Positions 1 to 10,303 of a stretch of DNA of 64,000 nt are shown here, piece after piece. How positions within the stretch are numbered: the stretch's first letter is position 1; each line of letters starts with the position of its first letter. The stretch is from Sthenelais limicola (taxonomy: Eukaryota > Annelida > Polychaeta > Phyllodocida > Sigalionidae). The translations under genes were made by a program, and so were the position numbers. A model generated the notes under the pieces. The model was not told the DNA's origin, ran no database searches, and saw nothing but the letters and a program-made list of their open reading frames with translations. The DNA is taken from positions 56,448,773 through 56,512,772 of the forward strand of contig OW804095.1 in assembly GCA_942159475.1 (NCBI GenBank), written 5' to 3'.

Positions 1-988
1 TAACAGACGTGCACCCAAAGATATAACGGTCCTATTTAGATTACAATTTTACATTTATTTTATGTAAAATGAATGTGCACCCTCATATCAGAGTTTCCCA
101 CGTTTAGATATAGAAATACTGGATGGTCCTTCTTGGAGACTATGGGTTGGACAAATACTTCTATTCCTCTACCCAGTCCATATTCGCTACTTTGGACAGC
201 TTGGTATTTTTATTGCACCCACTATATTGCACCTGTTGGAATACCATCTATAATATATATATAATACAAAAGAAGGTATTCAGAATGCAGAGACCTATTG
301 AGTTGTATAATGTATGTTTAATATTACACAACAATCGTTACATTGATAACAATGGATCATTCTGTAGAAGAAGGACTATTGTACAAATACTCATTGAGAA
401 GATAAGTACTTTTATTTCTCTTAAATTCATTATACAATTTACACATGTATATTCAATCATGTGTATGTATGTATATTGTTTATTTCCGAAGACAGTACAT
501 GATAAACGTATAGATAATTTACATCGGAAATGGGTCGGTCCTCTTCTGTGGCAGCCACAGCTCTTCCAGAGGGTATCCTTTTCATCCTTTCCTTTACTTT
601 ACCTTAAGAAAGTTAAATGCATAATAAACCCTCAATTCATTTGAATTATCCAGGTTGGTATTGGTATTTTAGATTGTTTGATTTTAGATTGATAGAATGT
701 TTTCTCGTATTTGATTTTTTGTATCAATGTGGAAGCGGTTTCGGCTGTTTTGCGTCATCAGGTACTTTGGTCAGGTGTATTCTCTTCCCTCCTTTCAGTG
801 CTTTATTAGGACTTAGGTAGGGGCGGTCTGTAGTCTTGTGTATGGCTACATGTCTTTGATTTTATTTATTTTATTTACCCATTGTGGGTGTATTGGTATT
901 TTATATATTTTTTATGTATTTTAACCGAAGCCATTCAACAAGAGTACAGGTGTTGGTGAGAGCCTAACCTCTGGGTCATAGTTATTTT
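1..988. other. AT-rich non-coding DNA at left edge
   Basis: I see no convincing gene here. The open frames are short, low in complexity and rich in rare residues, and they look like chance frames in AT-rich DNA. The stretch ends where a Penelope-like remnant and its inverted partner begin. Confidence 0.4.
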
Positions 989-2222
989 CTAATTTCCCTC
1001 TTTTTCTGTAGCTTTGGAGGAAACTTCTCTCCTTGGTTCAGTACAAGAAAAAAGATTTTTGATGTGGTTTTCTTATTGGAGGTGTAGGCTCATTTGAATT
1101 CAGAATCTTTTCACTCATCCCATGTGGTTGGTATGTTTGTAGCCTGTGTATCAAGTTGTGTTCAATTAGGATTCTCAGGTCTTTGGCTCTCCTACTTTCT
1201 GGGTGTTTGTAGACAAAATGGATGATTTGTATTTCGAAATCTTGTATACCTTTGCGGTTTTCTAGATTGAAATGTTTTGCTACTTTAGATTTAACTCGAT
1301 TCTGTTTGATATCCACCATGTGTTTGCTTGCTCTTTTCCACATAATAAGGTCCTTTTTGTTTGGCCTATGTATATGTGATTGCATTTTTTACATAATAAA
1401 ATGCAGTATTTGATGTTTGAGCTTCTGCAGTTCACGTTAGTTATTACTTCAGTTTTTCGTCTACTGCTGCCCCTCACTGGTTTTTCTTTGTTGATTTTGG
1501 GGCATGTTTTGAATTTTTTGTGTTCGCACTTGTTTTTGGTTTCTCGGTTTCTCGTTTTTTTCCCCCGGTTGGTAGTCCAGTTTCACTTGTATTAAATCTT
1601 CACGCAGATTTTTGGGTCTTTGTGTCTGCTTTGTCTTTCCTAGCAGATCCTATTTTTGTCTCAGTGTTGCTTTGTTGTATACATGCTTATATGGAAGATG
1701 ACACTACTCCTGATGAAGGGCAAGTAAGCCCGAAAGCCTTGAGTTAAATAATAAACAACATCAACTTTATTTAAAGAGCTTCTCTATTTCATCATCCATT
1801 ACATCCTCGGTTCCCCCGATATAAAGCGATCTACCTTCCCCCTACTTATATGGAAGATGTTTTTGGTCTCGGTTTCCTTCTTCTCTTCTTTGCCTTCTTT
1901 TCTATCTTTCAATGCTTTGTTTAGAGCTTTCTGTATGAGGGGTTCTGGTTACCCTCTTCTTTTGAAGTGTTTCTCTTTCTCTTTGCTGTTTTCTATGAAG
2001 TCTTTTTCCCTTGTGCATATCTTGTTTATGCGGGTGGATTGGCTGTAGGGTAGACATTTTTTGTATTGTGGAGGGTGGGCTGAAGTGTAATGTAGATAAT
2101 CTGTTTGTTTTGTATACAGTGTGGTATACAGTTTGCCTGTCTCTTCCTTTTTGACCATTGTGTCTTGAACTGGACCAAAGAGAGACGTTTCCTCCAAGGC
2201 TACAGAGAAAGAGGGAAATTCG
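989..2222 (-). mobile_element. Decayed Penelope-like retroelement, RT thumb and GIY-YIG endonuclease
   Basis: Read on the minus strand, 2197-1949 encodes a reverse-transcriptase thumb/connector stretch (motifs LYTKQTDYLHYTSAHPP and KHFKRRG) typical of Penelope-like elements. A one-base frame error follows at KHFKRRG. Then, at 1477-1280 and 1385-1038 in two overlapping frames, comes a GIY-YIG-type endonuclease end (CNHIYIGQTKRTL, then KSKVAKHFN, RILIEHNLIHRLQTYQPHG). These elements use a GIY-YIG nuclease to nick target DNA and prime reverse transcription. The frames are broken by indels, and a 144-bp segment with 15-bp flanking direct repeats interrupts the coding region, so the copy is dead. 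The catalytic part of the RT upstream of 2200 is missing. About 60 bp at 989-1047 repeat 2162-2222 in inverted orientation, as if a second truncated copy lies head-on. Confidence 0.7.
1686..1859 (+). repeat. Inserted 3'-end fragment with 15-bp flanking direct repeats and hammerhead-like core
   Basis: The 15-bp word CTTATATGGAAGATG occurs at 1686-1700 and again at 1845-1859 and brackets 144 bp that split the Penelope-like coding region. The insert starts with CTGATGA, followed by a GGGC/GCCC stem and GAAA at 1710-1735. That order resembles the hammerhead ribozyme core described in the pseudo-LTRs of Penelope-like elements. Then comes GAGTTAAATAATAAAC, a common 3' tail of such elements. I infer a separate, short retro-inserted piece. 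Confidence 0.5.
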
Positions 2223-2230
2223 AAAATAAG

Positions 2231-2562
2231 AGTGTAGGTAGATGTTTATCGCCTTAAATGAAATGAAAAAAAGAAAAAAAGGTATACTTCAATCACAGGT
2301 GTGGTTCGTCAAGCGGAGATGGCAAAGGCCACACTTTTGTATTCCTGCATACATAAAATGTTTGAAATGATAAATGAAAATTAGCATCATGTTTATTGGC
2401 CATTACTTAAGGGACTGGTTCTCTATAGCCCAGATTAGTTTATTACACCATAATTATACCAGGAATAAACATCTACCTACACTCTTATCTCCGCTTGACG
2501 AACCACACCTGTGATTGAAGTATACCTTTTTTTCTTTTTTTCATTTCATTTAAGGCCAATAT
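2231..2562. repeat. Rearranged foldback (arms about 90 bp)
   Basis: The segment 2231-2322 reappears as its reverse complement at 2468-2558, but in two blocks with swapped order: a 20-bp block (GTGTAGGTAGATGTTTA) and a 70-bp block containing GGTATACTTCAATCACAGG and the poly-purine run. About 140 bp of unrelated sequence separates the arms. It looks like a small inverted-repeat element that rearranged on insertion. I see no coding content. Confidence 0.6.
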
Positions 2563-2654
2563 AAGGTTACCTGAGGTATAATACACTAGCATTGTACCCA
2601 TCCTTTGGACAGACCAGAAAACATAGGCCAAATCATACATCAGTTGCCGTAATA

Positions 2655-3550
2655 ACATTAATAAGGAAGGCGAGAAAGGGGGAGAGTGAGAAGCAGGGAT
2701 AGGGGGAGAGTGGAGGGAGGGAGGACAGGGACAGAGAGAGGAAAGGAAGGGGAAGGCAAGAGGAAAGGGTACATAGGTGAGGGATCGAGAGAAGGGGATG
2801 AGAGGGACAGGGCCAAGAGGGGGCAAGGGAAGAGAGGACAGAGATAAAGTGAGGGACAGAGGGCCTGTGAGGGAGAGGGGGAAGAGAAAGATGCGTGAGA
2901 GACACAGAGAGTAAGGGTTAGGGCTGATGGGAAGCGCGGGAGGTCAAGGGGAAGCGAGGAAAAGGGGCTGGGTGGATGAGGGTGAGAATGTGGGGAGAGG
3001 GAGGAGCAGAGGAAGGGGGAAGTGGAGAGATGGGATGCATAAAGCCATGGCAGGCATGTGTGAGGGAGAAGAGAGGGTAAGATCATTATTATGGCAAATC
3101 GATCATAGTGGGTTGCTGTAAGTGAGCACGCATACGAATCTGCCTCCCTTGATCTCACTGTGCTTCCCCTGTCTCTTTTCCCCTCTCCCTCACAGGCCCT
3201 TAGTGTCCTCTCTCCCCTTCCCCCTCCTTCCGCCTCTCCCTCTCCGCACCCTCTCTCCAACACCCACCCATCCTTTCTCTTACCTTCCCCTTCCTCTCCT
3301 TTCTCCCATCCCCTCCCACTTCCTCTCCCCCCGCCGCCCTGCTGTCACCCTCCCCTTCCCCTCCCTTCACCCCCTTCTACTCTCCCTGCATTTCACCCTT
3401 ACCTCCCCCTGCTGTCCCCCTTCCTCTCCCCCTCCCCCTCTCCTCCTCCCCCTGTCCCCCTACCTCTCACCCTCTCCTTTAATTTGTCCTTTCCCTCTGC
3501 TCTCACTTCCCCTCCACTACCCCGCTCTCCCTCCCCCTTCCTGTCTTCAA
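2655..3550. repeat. Opposed purine-rich and pyrimidine-rich tracts
   Basis: About 2660-3080 is almost pure purine on the plus strand (GGGAGAG, GGAAGG words) and about 3135-3545 is almost pure pyrimidine (CTCTCCC, CCTTCC words), separated by about 50 mixed bases. The word CTCACAGGCCC occurs at about 3188 and inverted at about 2862, so the halves are related in inverted orientation. The long frames on both strands (Ser/Pro/Leu-only proteins) are composition artefacts. Such tracts can adopt triplex or hairpin forms. Confidence 0.7.
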
Positions 3551-4640
3551 CACTTGACGAACGGATGCCAAGCGCTTATTTCAATAAGCGGATGCTATTC
3601 ACCGAAACATTACGAACGCATCGCCATAACTGTACAGCGAATATCAGAGTGGGACTCATGGGTCTTAAAAAGGTTTCTCGCACTCATTTTCCTACAAACG
3701 TATCCATCCACGCACATCAATAGCCAGCAAAATAACAAAGCTATACTTGAGTTAAGTCAGTTTAACCGAAATGCACACAAGTAAATGACAATCTTCGTGT
3801 AACTTACGTTAACGTTGCCGTGAATGGGGACTCCAAACCCGCCCGATCGAACGATCGCACCGCGTGGTGACTACATCCAAAATGCAGCGTAATGTTTCAT
3901 ACAGAGTCCCATAGTAGTTGGAAGAGCCAGAACAGCCGCTCTCAGCCAATCAGATCACGCGCCTATAGCATGACGTCATAGCGGCGGACCAGCATGGGGA
4001 AAGACCCATGGTCCAGGACAAAAGCAACGACGGAATTTAGCTGTCATGTTCAAGGTAGAAACTCTGGGATTATTCCATTAAAAAGCTAATGAAATATAGA
4101 TTCTTCTGCTAAATCAAAATCTCTGCAGGTGTCTGATGGCGGAGCCATAAAGGCAACTGCAGAGCAAAACACCTGACAACTTGTGTGCTCTATAGAAACA
4201 GCCGGAAAACACCCGGCTGGTTTGCAAGGGCCCTTTGCACACGGCACCCATGCGGCACCCAATGCCAGGCCTAGCATGATGCAATGTGGCATTGAGCGGT
4301 GCAGGACACTAGGTAGGAGGCGGGGAGGGGTGATAACAAACATAATATAACTAAACTAACCCTGCAAAACGGTCCCTATACTTTCCTATTCTTGTGCGGT
4401 CATGTTCTGGAAGGGGCTAGACACTAGCCGACCTAGTTCCACCACTGGGTCACATGATAAATTGACTCTAGGGCACATTGATCACTGCCTCTGGGTCACA
4501 TGACCATTAGTCTGGCCATACTTTGAGCTGCATTGCAGCAGAATTATTTCTGAGTAAAAGGAAATGTGGGGTTTTAACTCCATTATGATTTGCCTGTTGC
4601 CATATACCACTGCTAAGAAAACAAACCAATGCAGCATTAT
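3550..4640. other. Non-coding stretch, nothing recognised
   Basis: I see no gene-like frame. The minus-strand frame at 4086-4343 has no family resemblance and no convincing splice context. At about 3551 the word CTTGACGAAC matches one near 2498, a hint that the repeat cluster at 2.2-3.5 kb extends to here. Confidence 0.3.
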
Positions 4641-4745
4641 TTTGTTGGACACAGTGCATGAATTACATGATGTGTAGATTCGTGGGACATAATTATATGG
4701 TAAACAGGTATGATAGGTCTCAGATTTTACCCAAAGAGCTTACAT
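4640..4745 (+). repeat. Dispersed repeat, copy 1
   Basis: The run TTGGACACAGTGCATGAATT, then TGTGTAGATTC and TCTCAGATTTTACC, matches 8015-8115 with scattered substitutions and small gaps. It is an old dispersed repeat of about 100 bp with no coding capacity. Confidence 0.6.
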
Positions 4746-4804
4746 ATAGAATTAATATAAACTATATTTACGCTCTTTGGTTTGACTTATTTATATGGAG
4801 GATT

Positions 4805-4853
4805 ATACCCCTTTAATTACAAAGTCGGAGCGACTTTGTAATTAAAGGGGTAT
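4805..4853. repeat. Perfect 23-bp inverted repeat with 3-bp loop
   Basis: The arm 4805-4827 (ATACCCCTTTAATTACAAAG followed by TCG) is perfectly complemented by 4831-4853 around the loop GAG. An RNA or single strand from here would form a stable hairpin. The perfection of the arms suggests a recently inserted micro-element. Confidence 0.85.
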
Positions 4854-4929
4854 GCCGACAAGATATTTGTGGTGCAAAGGGCCAGTATTTGCAGCTGGTT
4901 TTGTGTTCCTATACAGCTGCACAGGATAC

Positions 4930-5225
4930 AGATTTACAGTGTGTTCCACCATGGGCTATATATACAGAACATTGCTTTATGTATTCCCCATGTAGACCAC
5001 TAGAGGTCACTCTTATGTACTGCAGCTTGTATTGGTAATTTCTTCTGTATTGTATTGTCATGCAGTGTATGTACTCTGTGTTAACCTGCATATGTGTCAC
5101 ACCCTATGTGTGGTGTATGTGTTTATGGACTAGCCCTCCTCGGCTAGGGGAGGTCAGGTTCTAGCACTACCTCCTGTAGTGCTGGCCCCCCGAGCTGTGA
5201 ACGGTTTGGAAATAAAACATGATTG
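4930..5225 (+). mobile_element. Possible solo-LTR-like segment (TATA box to poly-A signal)
   Basis: A TATA-like CTATATATAC at 4955 is followed about 255 bp later by AATAAAAC at 5211, with a GC-richer hairpin-forming stretch between (CTAGCACTACC... GTAGTGCTGG at 5161-5187). That order resembles the promoter-to-polyadenylation part of an LTR. I could not define both ends or a target duplication, so this is tentative. Confidence 0.25.
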
Positions 5226-5269
5226 CTGACAAGGATCAATAGAATCGGGGTTGAGTGATATGTTTGTTA

Positions 5270-7320
5270 CTTACTTAATTAATTAATAAGCTTCTTGTGC
5301 CAAGAAGCATATAAGAAATCATACGATACTAGTTGAGAGGCTGGAGCGTTATATAACATTATGCAACAGATTCAAATATATAGAGATGAGAAATATTGCA
5401 GCAGGTTTTTTTTCAAAGTCTTTATTGAGGAAAACATACTCACTCATGATGAGTGGCTTTTTCGTAGTGCCTTAAAAAGTCATTTTTATTAATCGTCATG
5501 GGAAAGTTGGGGTGGGGGTGTTAGAAAGTTTTTCTTATTTTACATGTACATACATAAGTTTCCTAGCAATCATATTTAAGTTACATGATTAAATAAAATT
5601 TAACTTTAAGGTATTACACATAATGTAGTTTGATGATATGAGAGGGGATAGCTATTGGCTATATATTAAACAATTCTTATGCTGTGGTGGAATTGTATGC
5701 TTACATACCATCTGAGAAAAGTGATTAAATGTATACATGTACACATATTTTCTTGACATTTTTATATATTATATATCTTTTTATATTATCTTTTTGGACG
5801 AACTATTCTGTATGGGAGAGACAGTACTTGTACTGCCTTATGTTCCTCCTGTTGTTTTAAGACGAAAAAGTCATGTCAATTTGACTCAAATGATAATAAG
5901 ACCCTTATCATTCTCATCGCAACAGGACATTATTTCTAAGTCTAGTCAAAACATAAAAAACACTTTTAGAACAATTAAGTTAGTTTGGCAAACACATGTT
6001 TACATGGTTCAATGATCGTGTTCAATGCCCAAGGGATGATAACGTCACATATTAAATTCCACCGGAGCAGGGACCAGTGGAACCAAACCAAGAATACGTG
6101 GAACCTGTAATGGGACATAAATAAGAAAGAATACTTGCAGGTTTTTTCTACACCCTTCAAGCACAATCTTCTAGGGAATATGTTCCTTCTCAAATCTTCT
6201 TCCAGTACTAGTATCTAAACGTTCATCCCGTTATGATGCTTGGTCCTAGTTGTTGCTAAAAACAAGTAAATCTTACCAAAAGAATAGACATTTCAACTCT
6301 AGTTTCCATTGTAATAATTCCACACCATGCTGTTATAAAATCACACATCATGATATGAATCTGGGTTTGCCTTATTTCTAGATCAATACTCTGTTCCATG
6401 CAAAGAAGGAACATTGTTATTTATTATTCTAACAAACCAAAAAAAGATTCCTAACTAATGCTTAAGAAAAGCTTACATTATTGATATATCCTGTCAAAAT
6501 ATTTTAATCACATAGAACACCTTAAGTGCTTTAAGGCCATACTTTTGCATACTTGATATTGATATTTCTTAGAGATATTCATATTCATTTTTAAAAAAAC
6601 CTTCCCATTTTGTAAATTTTGCACAAATTTTACATAGGCAATCTAACTAGCACCAATACCATTAAAATATTAGTGTTCCAATAATTATTTTGATCCCCAA
6701 TTTTATCAACAACAGTCAAAATCACATTTTGAACTATAAACAATCTTGAAAATAGTTGAATTTAAAACCAAAATATTGAGATAAAACCTGATACCCTTCA
6801 TGTAGAACAGGTGTATGCCTAAAAAAGAAAATGGTAAAAAATATTTGTCCTTCCGTAGGCAAATGAATTAAGTCTGCATTCTTTGATAATAAGTAAAATC
6901 ATTCAATAATGGTTTGGTGTATTCCTCACACATCCGTTCAACTATCCTGAATCGTTTTCTAACATTCTACCTCTACACGATAATAAGCTATGGAGAGACA
7001 AAACCTTTGTCCCTCCATAGTCATATATATTTGTTCTTTCTCATGGTAGGTTTCCTCCCAATTTTTTAGACTATAATTCAACTATCCATATCTGATACAC
7101 CTAAGGAACATATAAATAACAGTGAAATGGTTTCTTATTTTAATAATCCAAGTATAAGCCCTCTTAAACTTTTGTCCCTCCATAGTCAATGTTTGTCCCT
7201 CCGTAGGCCATAGGGGATTTGCAAGTGCCACTTTACATGTCTGTAACAGTGCATACTGGGTTAGATTCAGTCTGTGGTTTGACATACAAATATTTAGCAA
7301 CAGTAATATTAAATAATATA
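5270..7320. other. AT-rich non-coding DNA
   Basis: About 2 kb without a supportable gene. The phrase 'TTTGTCCCTCC(A/G)TAG' recurs at about 6846, 7001, 7173 and 7193, so a short degenerate repeat is scattered here. Open frames such as 5737-6015 look random. Confidence 0.4.
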
Positions 7321-7349
7321 AATGTACCCGCCCGATGGATGGGAGTGGA

Positions 7350-7745
7350 ATGGTTCCCCCCTCTCTCTCACAGGCCCCCTGTGTCTCTTTCTTGAGTCGC
7401 TCCTCTTCCCCTTCCTTCTGCCCCTCTCTCTCCCTCTCCCCCTCCCCCTTCTCCTCCCCCTTCCCCTCCGTCTCCCTTGGCCTCCTCCTTCCCTTCCCTC
7501 CCCTTACGAGAAGCCCCATCGCCTCCTTCTCCCTTGATGTAACCATTTCCCCTCTCTCCCTTCCTCCTGTTTTCACCATTCCCTAATCCTCTTTCATATA
7601 TATTTCCCCTCGCTTTTTCTCTTGATTTTCACATTCCCTCATCCCTCCTACTCTTCCTCTCCCTTCTTTTGTCTCTCAATCTCCCCACCTTTTCTCCTTC
7701 ATCCCCCCACCCTACACTGCCCCTGTATCTCCCTTGATCACACAC
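7350..7745. repeat. CT-rich tract with (CA)n
   Basis: An almost pure pyrimidine stretch that opens with CTCTCTCACAGGCCCC, the same word that opens the pyrimidine tract at 3185. It is therefore another copy of the same tract-bearing repeat family. A short (CA)n lies at 7740-7754. The frames on both strands are compositional artefacts. Confidence 0.7.
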
Positions 7746-8014
7746 ACACACACTTGCCCTCCCTCTTTCATTACAAAGTAATTAATTACATTTGGGTCAT
7801 GAAGCGCCGCTAAGAATACAACCCATATAGCATTTGAGTGAGTGAGATTGGTTGCTTTACGCCCTTATCAATACATTTAATATGGTTATATCAAGGGCGC
7901 GAGAGCTGAGAGGGAGGCAGTTTATGATCATACCGAGGAAATAGAGATAGAGAAGTAGGGAGAGAGAGACAGAGAAAAGAGACAGAAAGGCACTTTATGG
8001 TCATACCAGGACCA

Positions 8015-8115
8015 TATAGCATTTGTTGGACACAAGTGTATGAATTACTCCCAGATATGTGTAGATTCCGAGAACATATGATAGAAAGGTACAATGAATA
8101 GGACTCAGAGTTTAC
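8015..8115 (+). repeat. Dispersed repeat, copy 2
   Basis: Matches 4640-4745: TTGGACACAAGTGTATGAATT, TGTGTAGATTCC, CTCAGAGTTTACC. An AG-rich tract precedes it (7900-7990), as a purine tract accompanies the family elsewhere. Confidence 0.6.
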
Positions 8116-8413
8116 CTAATTATAATAATTATACATACCATATATAAGTAAGAGAGAGAAAGGATGCTGTCCAATAAAGATATAAATCTACAGGGGTAAT
8201 TATAATATTGCTTGTCTGGAAAATGTCTATTGCATTGGTTGTCCTGTTTCCTTTGCTTTCATAAACAGGGTTTTAAAGGAAGGAATTGCATCGACAATAT
8301 ACTTGTGACTAGCAAATTGCGTGTGTAGATGTGTACCAGTGCTTTGAGGGATTAACCATGTCTTGCTATCAAGTAGTATGGAAAACGTTCCATTAAGAGT
8401 TCTGCTGTTTTTT

Positions 8414-8470
8414 CAGTCTCTGCCTTGGGTGGTTATAGCCCCTGGACTAGTCAGCTCAAGGCAGTGACTA
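8414..8470. repeat. Short hairpin element, copy A
   Basis: TCTCTGCCTTGGGTGGTTATAG pairs imperfectly with CTCAAGGCAGTGACTA across a short loop. It belongs to the same family as 8525-8582 and 58709-58768. Confidence 0.6.
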
Positions 8471-8524
8471 AGCACAAACAGCTAGTGCACCAACAGGCCG
8501 GAATTTGAGGTAAATTATGAATCC

Positions 8525-8582
8525 TTTTAATCTCTGCCTTAGGTGGTTATAGCCACACGACTTTCAAGGCAGTGATTAAAGG
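8525..8582. repeat. Short hairpin element, copy B
   Basis: CTTTTAATCTCTGCCTT and AAGGCAGTGATTAAAGG are near-perfect inverted arms around a loop of about 24 bases. Upstream flanking sequence is also shared with the copy at 58709, so the repeat unit is longer than the hairpin. Confidence 0.65.
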
Positions 8583-8591
8583 ACCTCGTCC

Positions 8592-8676
8592 ACTAAGCCG
8601 ATTCTCATGCGTTTTTGCGCCGCAGAGGACTCTTTTGCACTAAATTCTGTGAGAATCGCATGGGAATCGGCTTAGT
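8592..8676. repeat. 85-bp inverted-repeat element
   Basis: The 20-bp ends ACTAAGCCGATTCTCATGCG (8592-8611) and CGCATGGGAATCGGCTTAGT (8657-8676) are complementary with one mismatch. The interior is 45 bp. It has the form of a miniature foldback or MITE. Confidence 0.75.
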
Positions 8677-9059
8677 CTAATAGGCCCTTTATTGTGTATA
8701 AATCAAGCCAGCATAGGACACATTGAGGCTAAAATGGGGTCCCGCCATTGTGTATCCTTTCTTAGACAGAAAGCTCCTGTATGTGTCTTTCTGTGATTCA
8801 GTGGGTGTTTACCCAATTCTCAAGCTAATTTAGCCCCATCAAAGAAGGATATTAATTAGTTGGATCCTCAAAGAGAAGTATTTAATTGTACATGGGATGG
8901 GGGAAACATTCATTTAAATTCATTCATTTAAATAAAAATCAGGATGACCAAGACTGATTAGAAACAGATGGTAAATTTCGCGTCCATGTGCTGTGAGCCC
9001 TAGCCTTGATAGGAAAGTATAACGAATACACAGGGATAGAGTAAAGCTATCTTTATTTA

Positions 9060-9395
9060 CATACCCCTGGCGGCTGGAATGAGTACAAGTAGTGTTAGTC
9101 CACAGAGGGAAAGAGAGAGTGAAACCCCCTTGTTATACTACAAGGGTGGTAACTGGTAGCTGCCATAATCATCAGGGTCTTGTCCAGGAATGGCAGTAGA
9201 CAAGACCGGATGTGGTCTTGTCCCATCTCTGGAGGTATCCAGGAGAGGTCCTTGTTGGTCCATGTGGTCATAGGCCTTGGTCATAGTCCTGTGGAGTGTG
9301 TGGATCAGTGTCCCCTCCAGATTCATTGGGCCCCAGCTAGGCCTGCCTCCTGGAGGAGCAAGGTGGCATTGCTGCTATACCCGCGCAACTCTAAG
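9060..9395 (-). repeat. Old retroelement-like repeat, inverted relative to 19350
   Basis: Read on the minus strand, this GC-richer block shares an order of words with 19350-19600 on the plus strand (GGTAT-GCAGCAATGC, GGAGGCAGGCCTAGC versus GGGGCAGGGCTAGCC, CACTGATC-CAC, CCTCTCCTGGA). It looks like two old copies of one dispersed element. I recognise no protein domain in it. Confidence 0.35.
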
Positions 9396-10303
9396 GGGCG
9401 CCTTAAAGCGCGCAAACACTACATTACACATAATATATGGGGTTATGATATCAGAGCTTAATATACACAATGTCTGCAGCATCAAACATGTACAGCTTGT
9501 TGAGATGGCCCCTGTCAGTGATTGTTGTAGGACATTTCCTTGAGGTCTTATAATCTAGTGACTGGTGTATCGTCTAAAACTAGGATTGGTGGTCAATAAA
9601 AAATGTTAGTTGTTGGATTCCAACAGAGAAATAAGTGTCGGAATGTAGCAGAATATTTTCGCTTGAGTGTACGTTTTCCAGAAACATTGATATACGTCAT
9701 ACTAGCATTTCATGTATGTTATGTCTGTCAGAAGTTCAATTTCATAGATGTCTCCGAGGGTGAGCAAAACAAGAGTTTACTTTTCAGGACAAATGTAGGC
9801 CTTCCATCATTTTTTTCAATGGGATGCGTACGGACCACGATGATGGGGCGTATCACAATGTCTATCTATCTAAATATTATGATATTTAGATTACAAGGAT
9901 GATATAAAGAGACTCGTGAGTCCTCCTTGGCCATCACTTGTATATAGAAACAAGGACTCAAATGGAAAAGAAACACGCCTCATAAATGTTTTCTTGTGTC
10001 TAACCATTTTCATGTCAGAAGGAAACACATTATTCCCGGAGTTACAGATGCTGATTGACATGACACAGTGTATTTGATGCTACTCTTTTTCTGATATCGT
10101 GTGGGTACAGGGCGAAATGTTGAAATTTCCAGATAGAAATTGTATGATCAATATATTTCTGTCAGGACTCTTTCACATTACACACGTATACGCAGGTATA
10201 AAACATGTGCACAAGAATGAGTGTGTGTAGACAAGGGGATAAAGCATACTAAAATAAAACTATAAGGAAACAATATGGAATAAACAGTAAAACGGTTACA
10301 TAC

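Noticed and set aside
2633..3784. Long open frames on both strands encoding Ser/Pro/Leu-rich proteins
   Set aside because: They lie over pure purine/pyrimidine tracts, which lack stop codons in several frames; no motif, splice or codon support.
7082..7586. Overlapping frames at the CT-rich tract
   Set aside because: Compositional artefacts of the tract, as at 2.6-3.5 kb.
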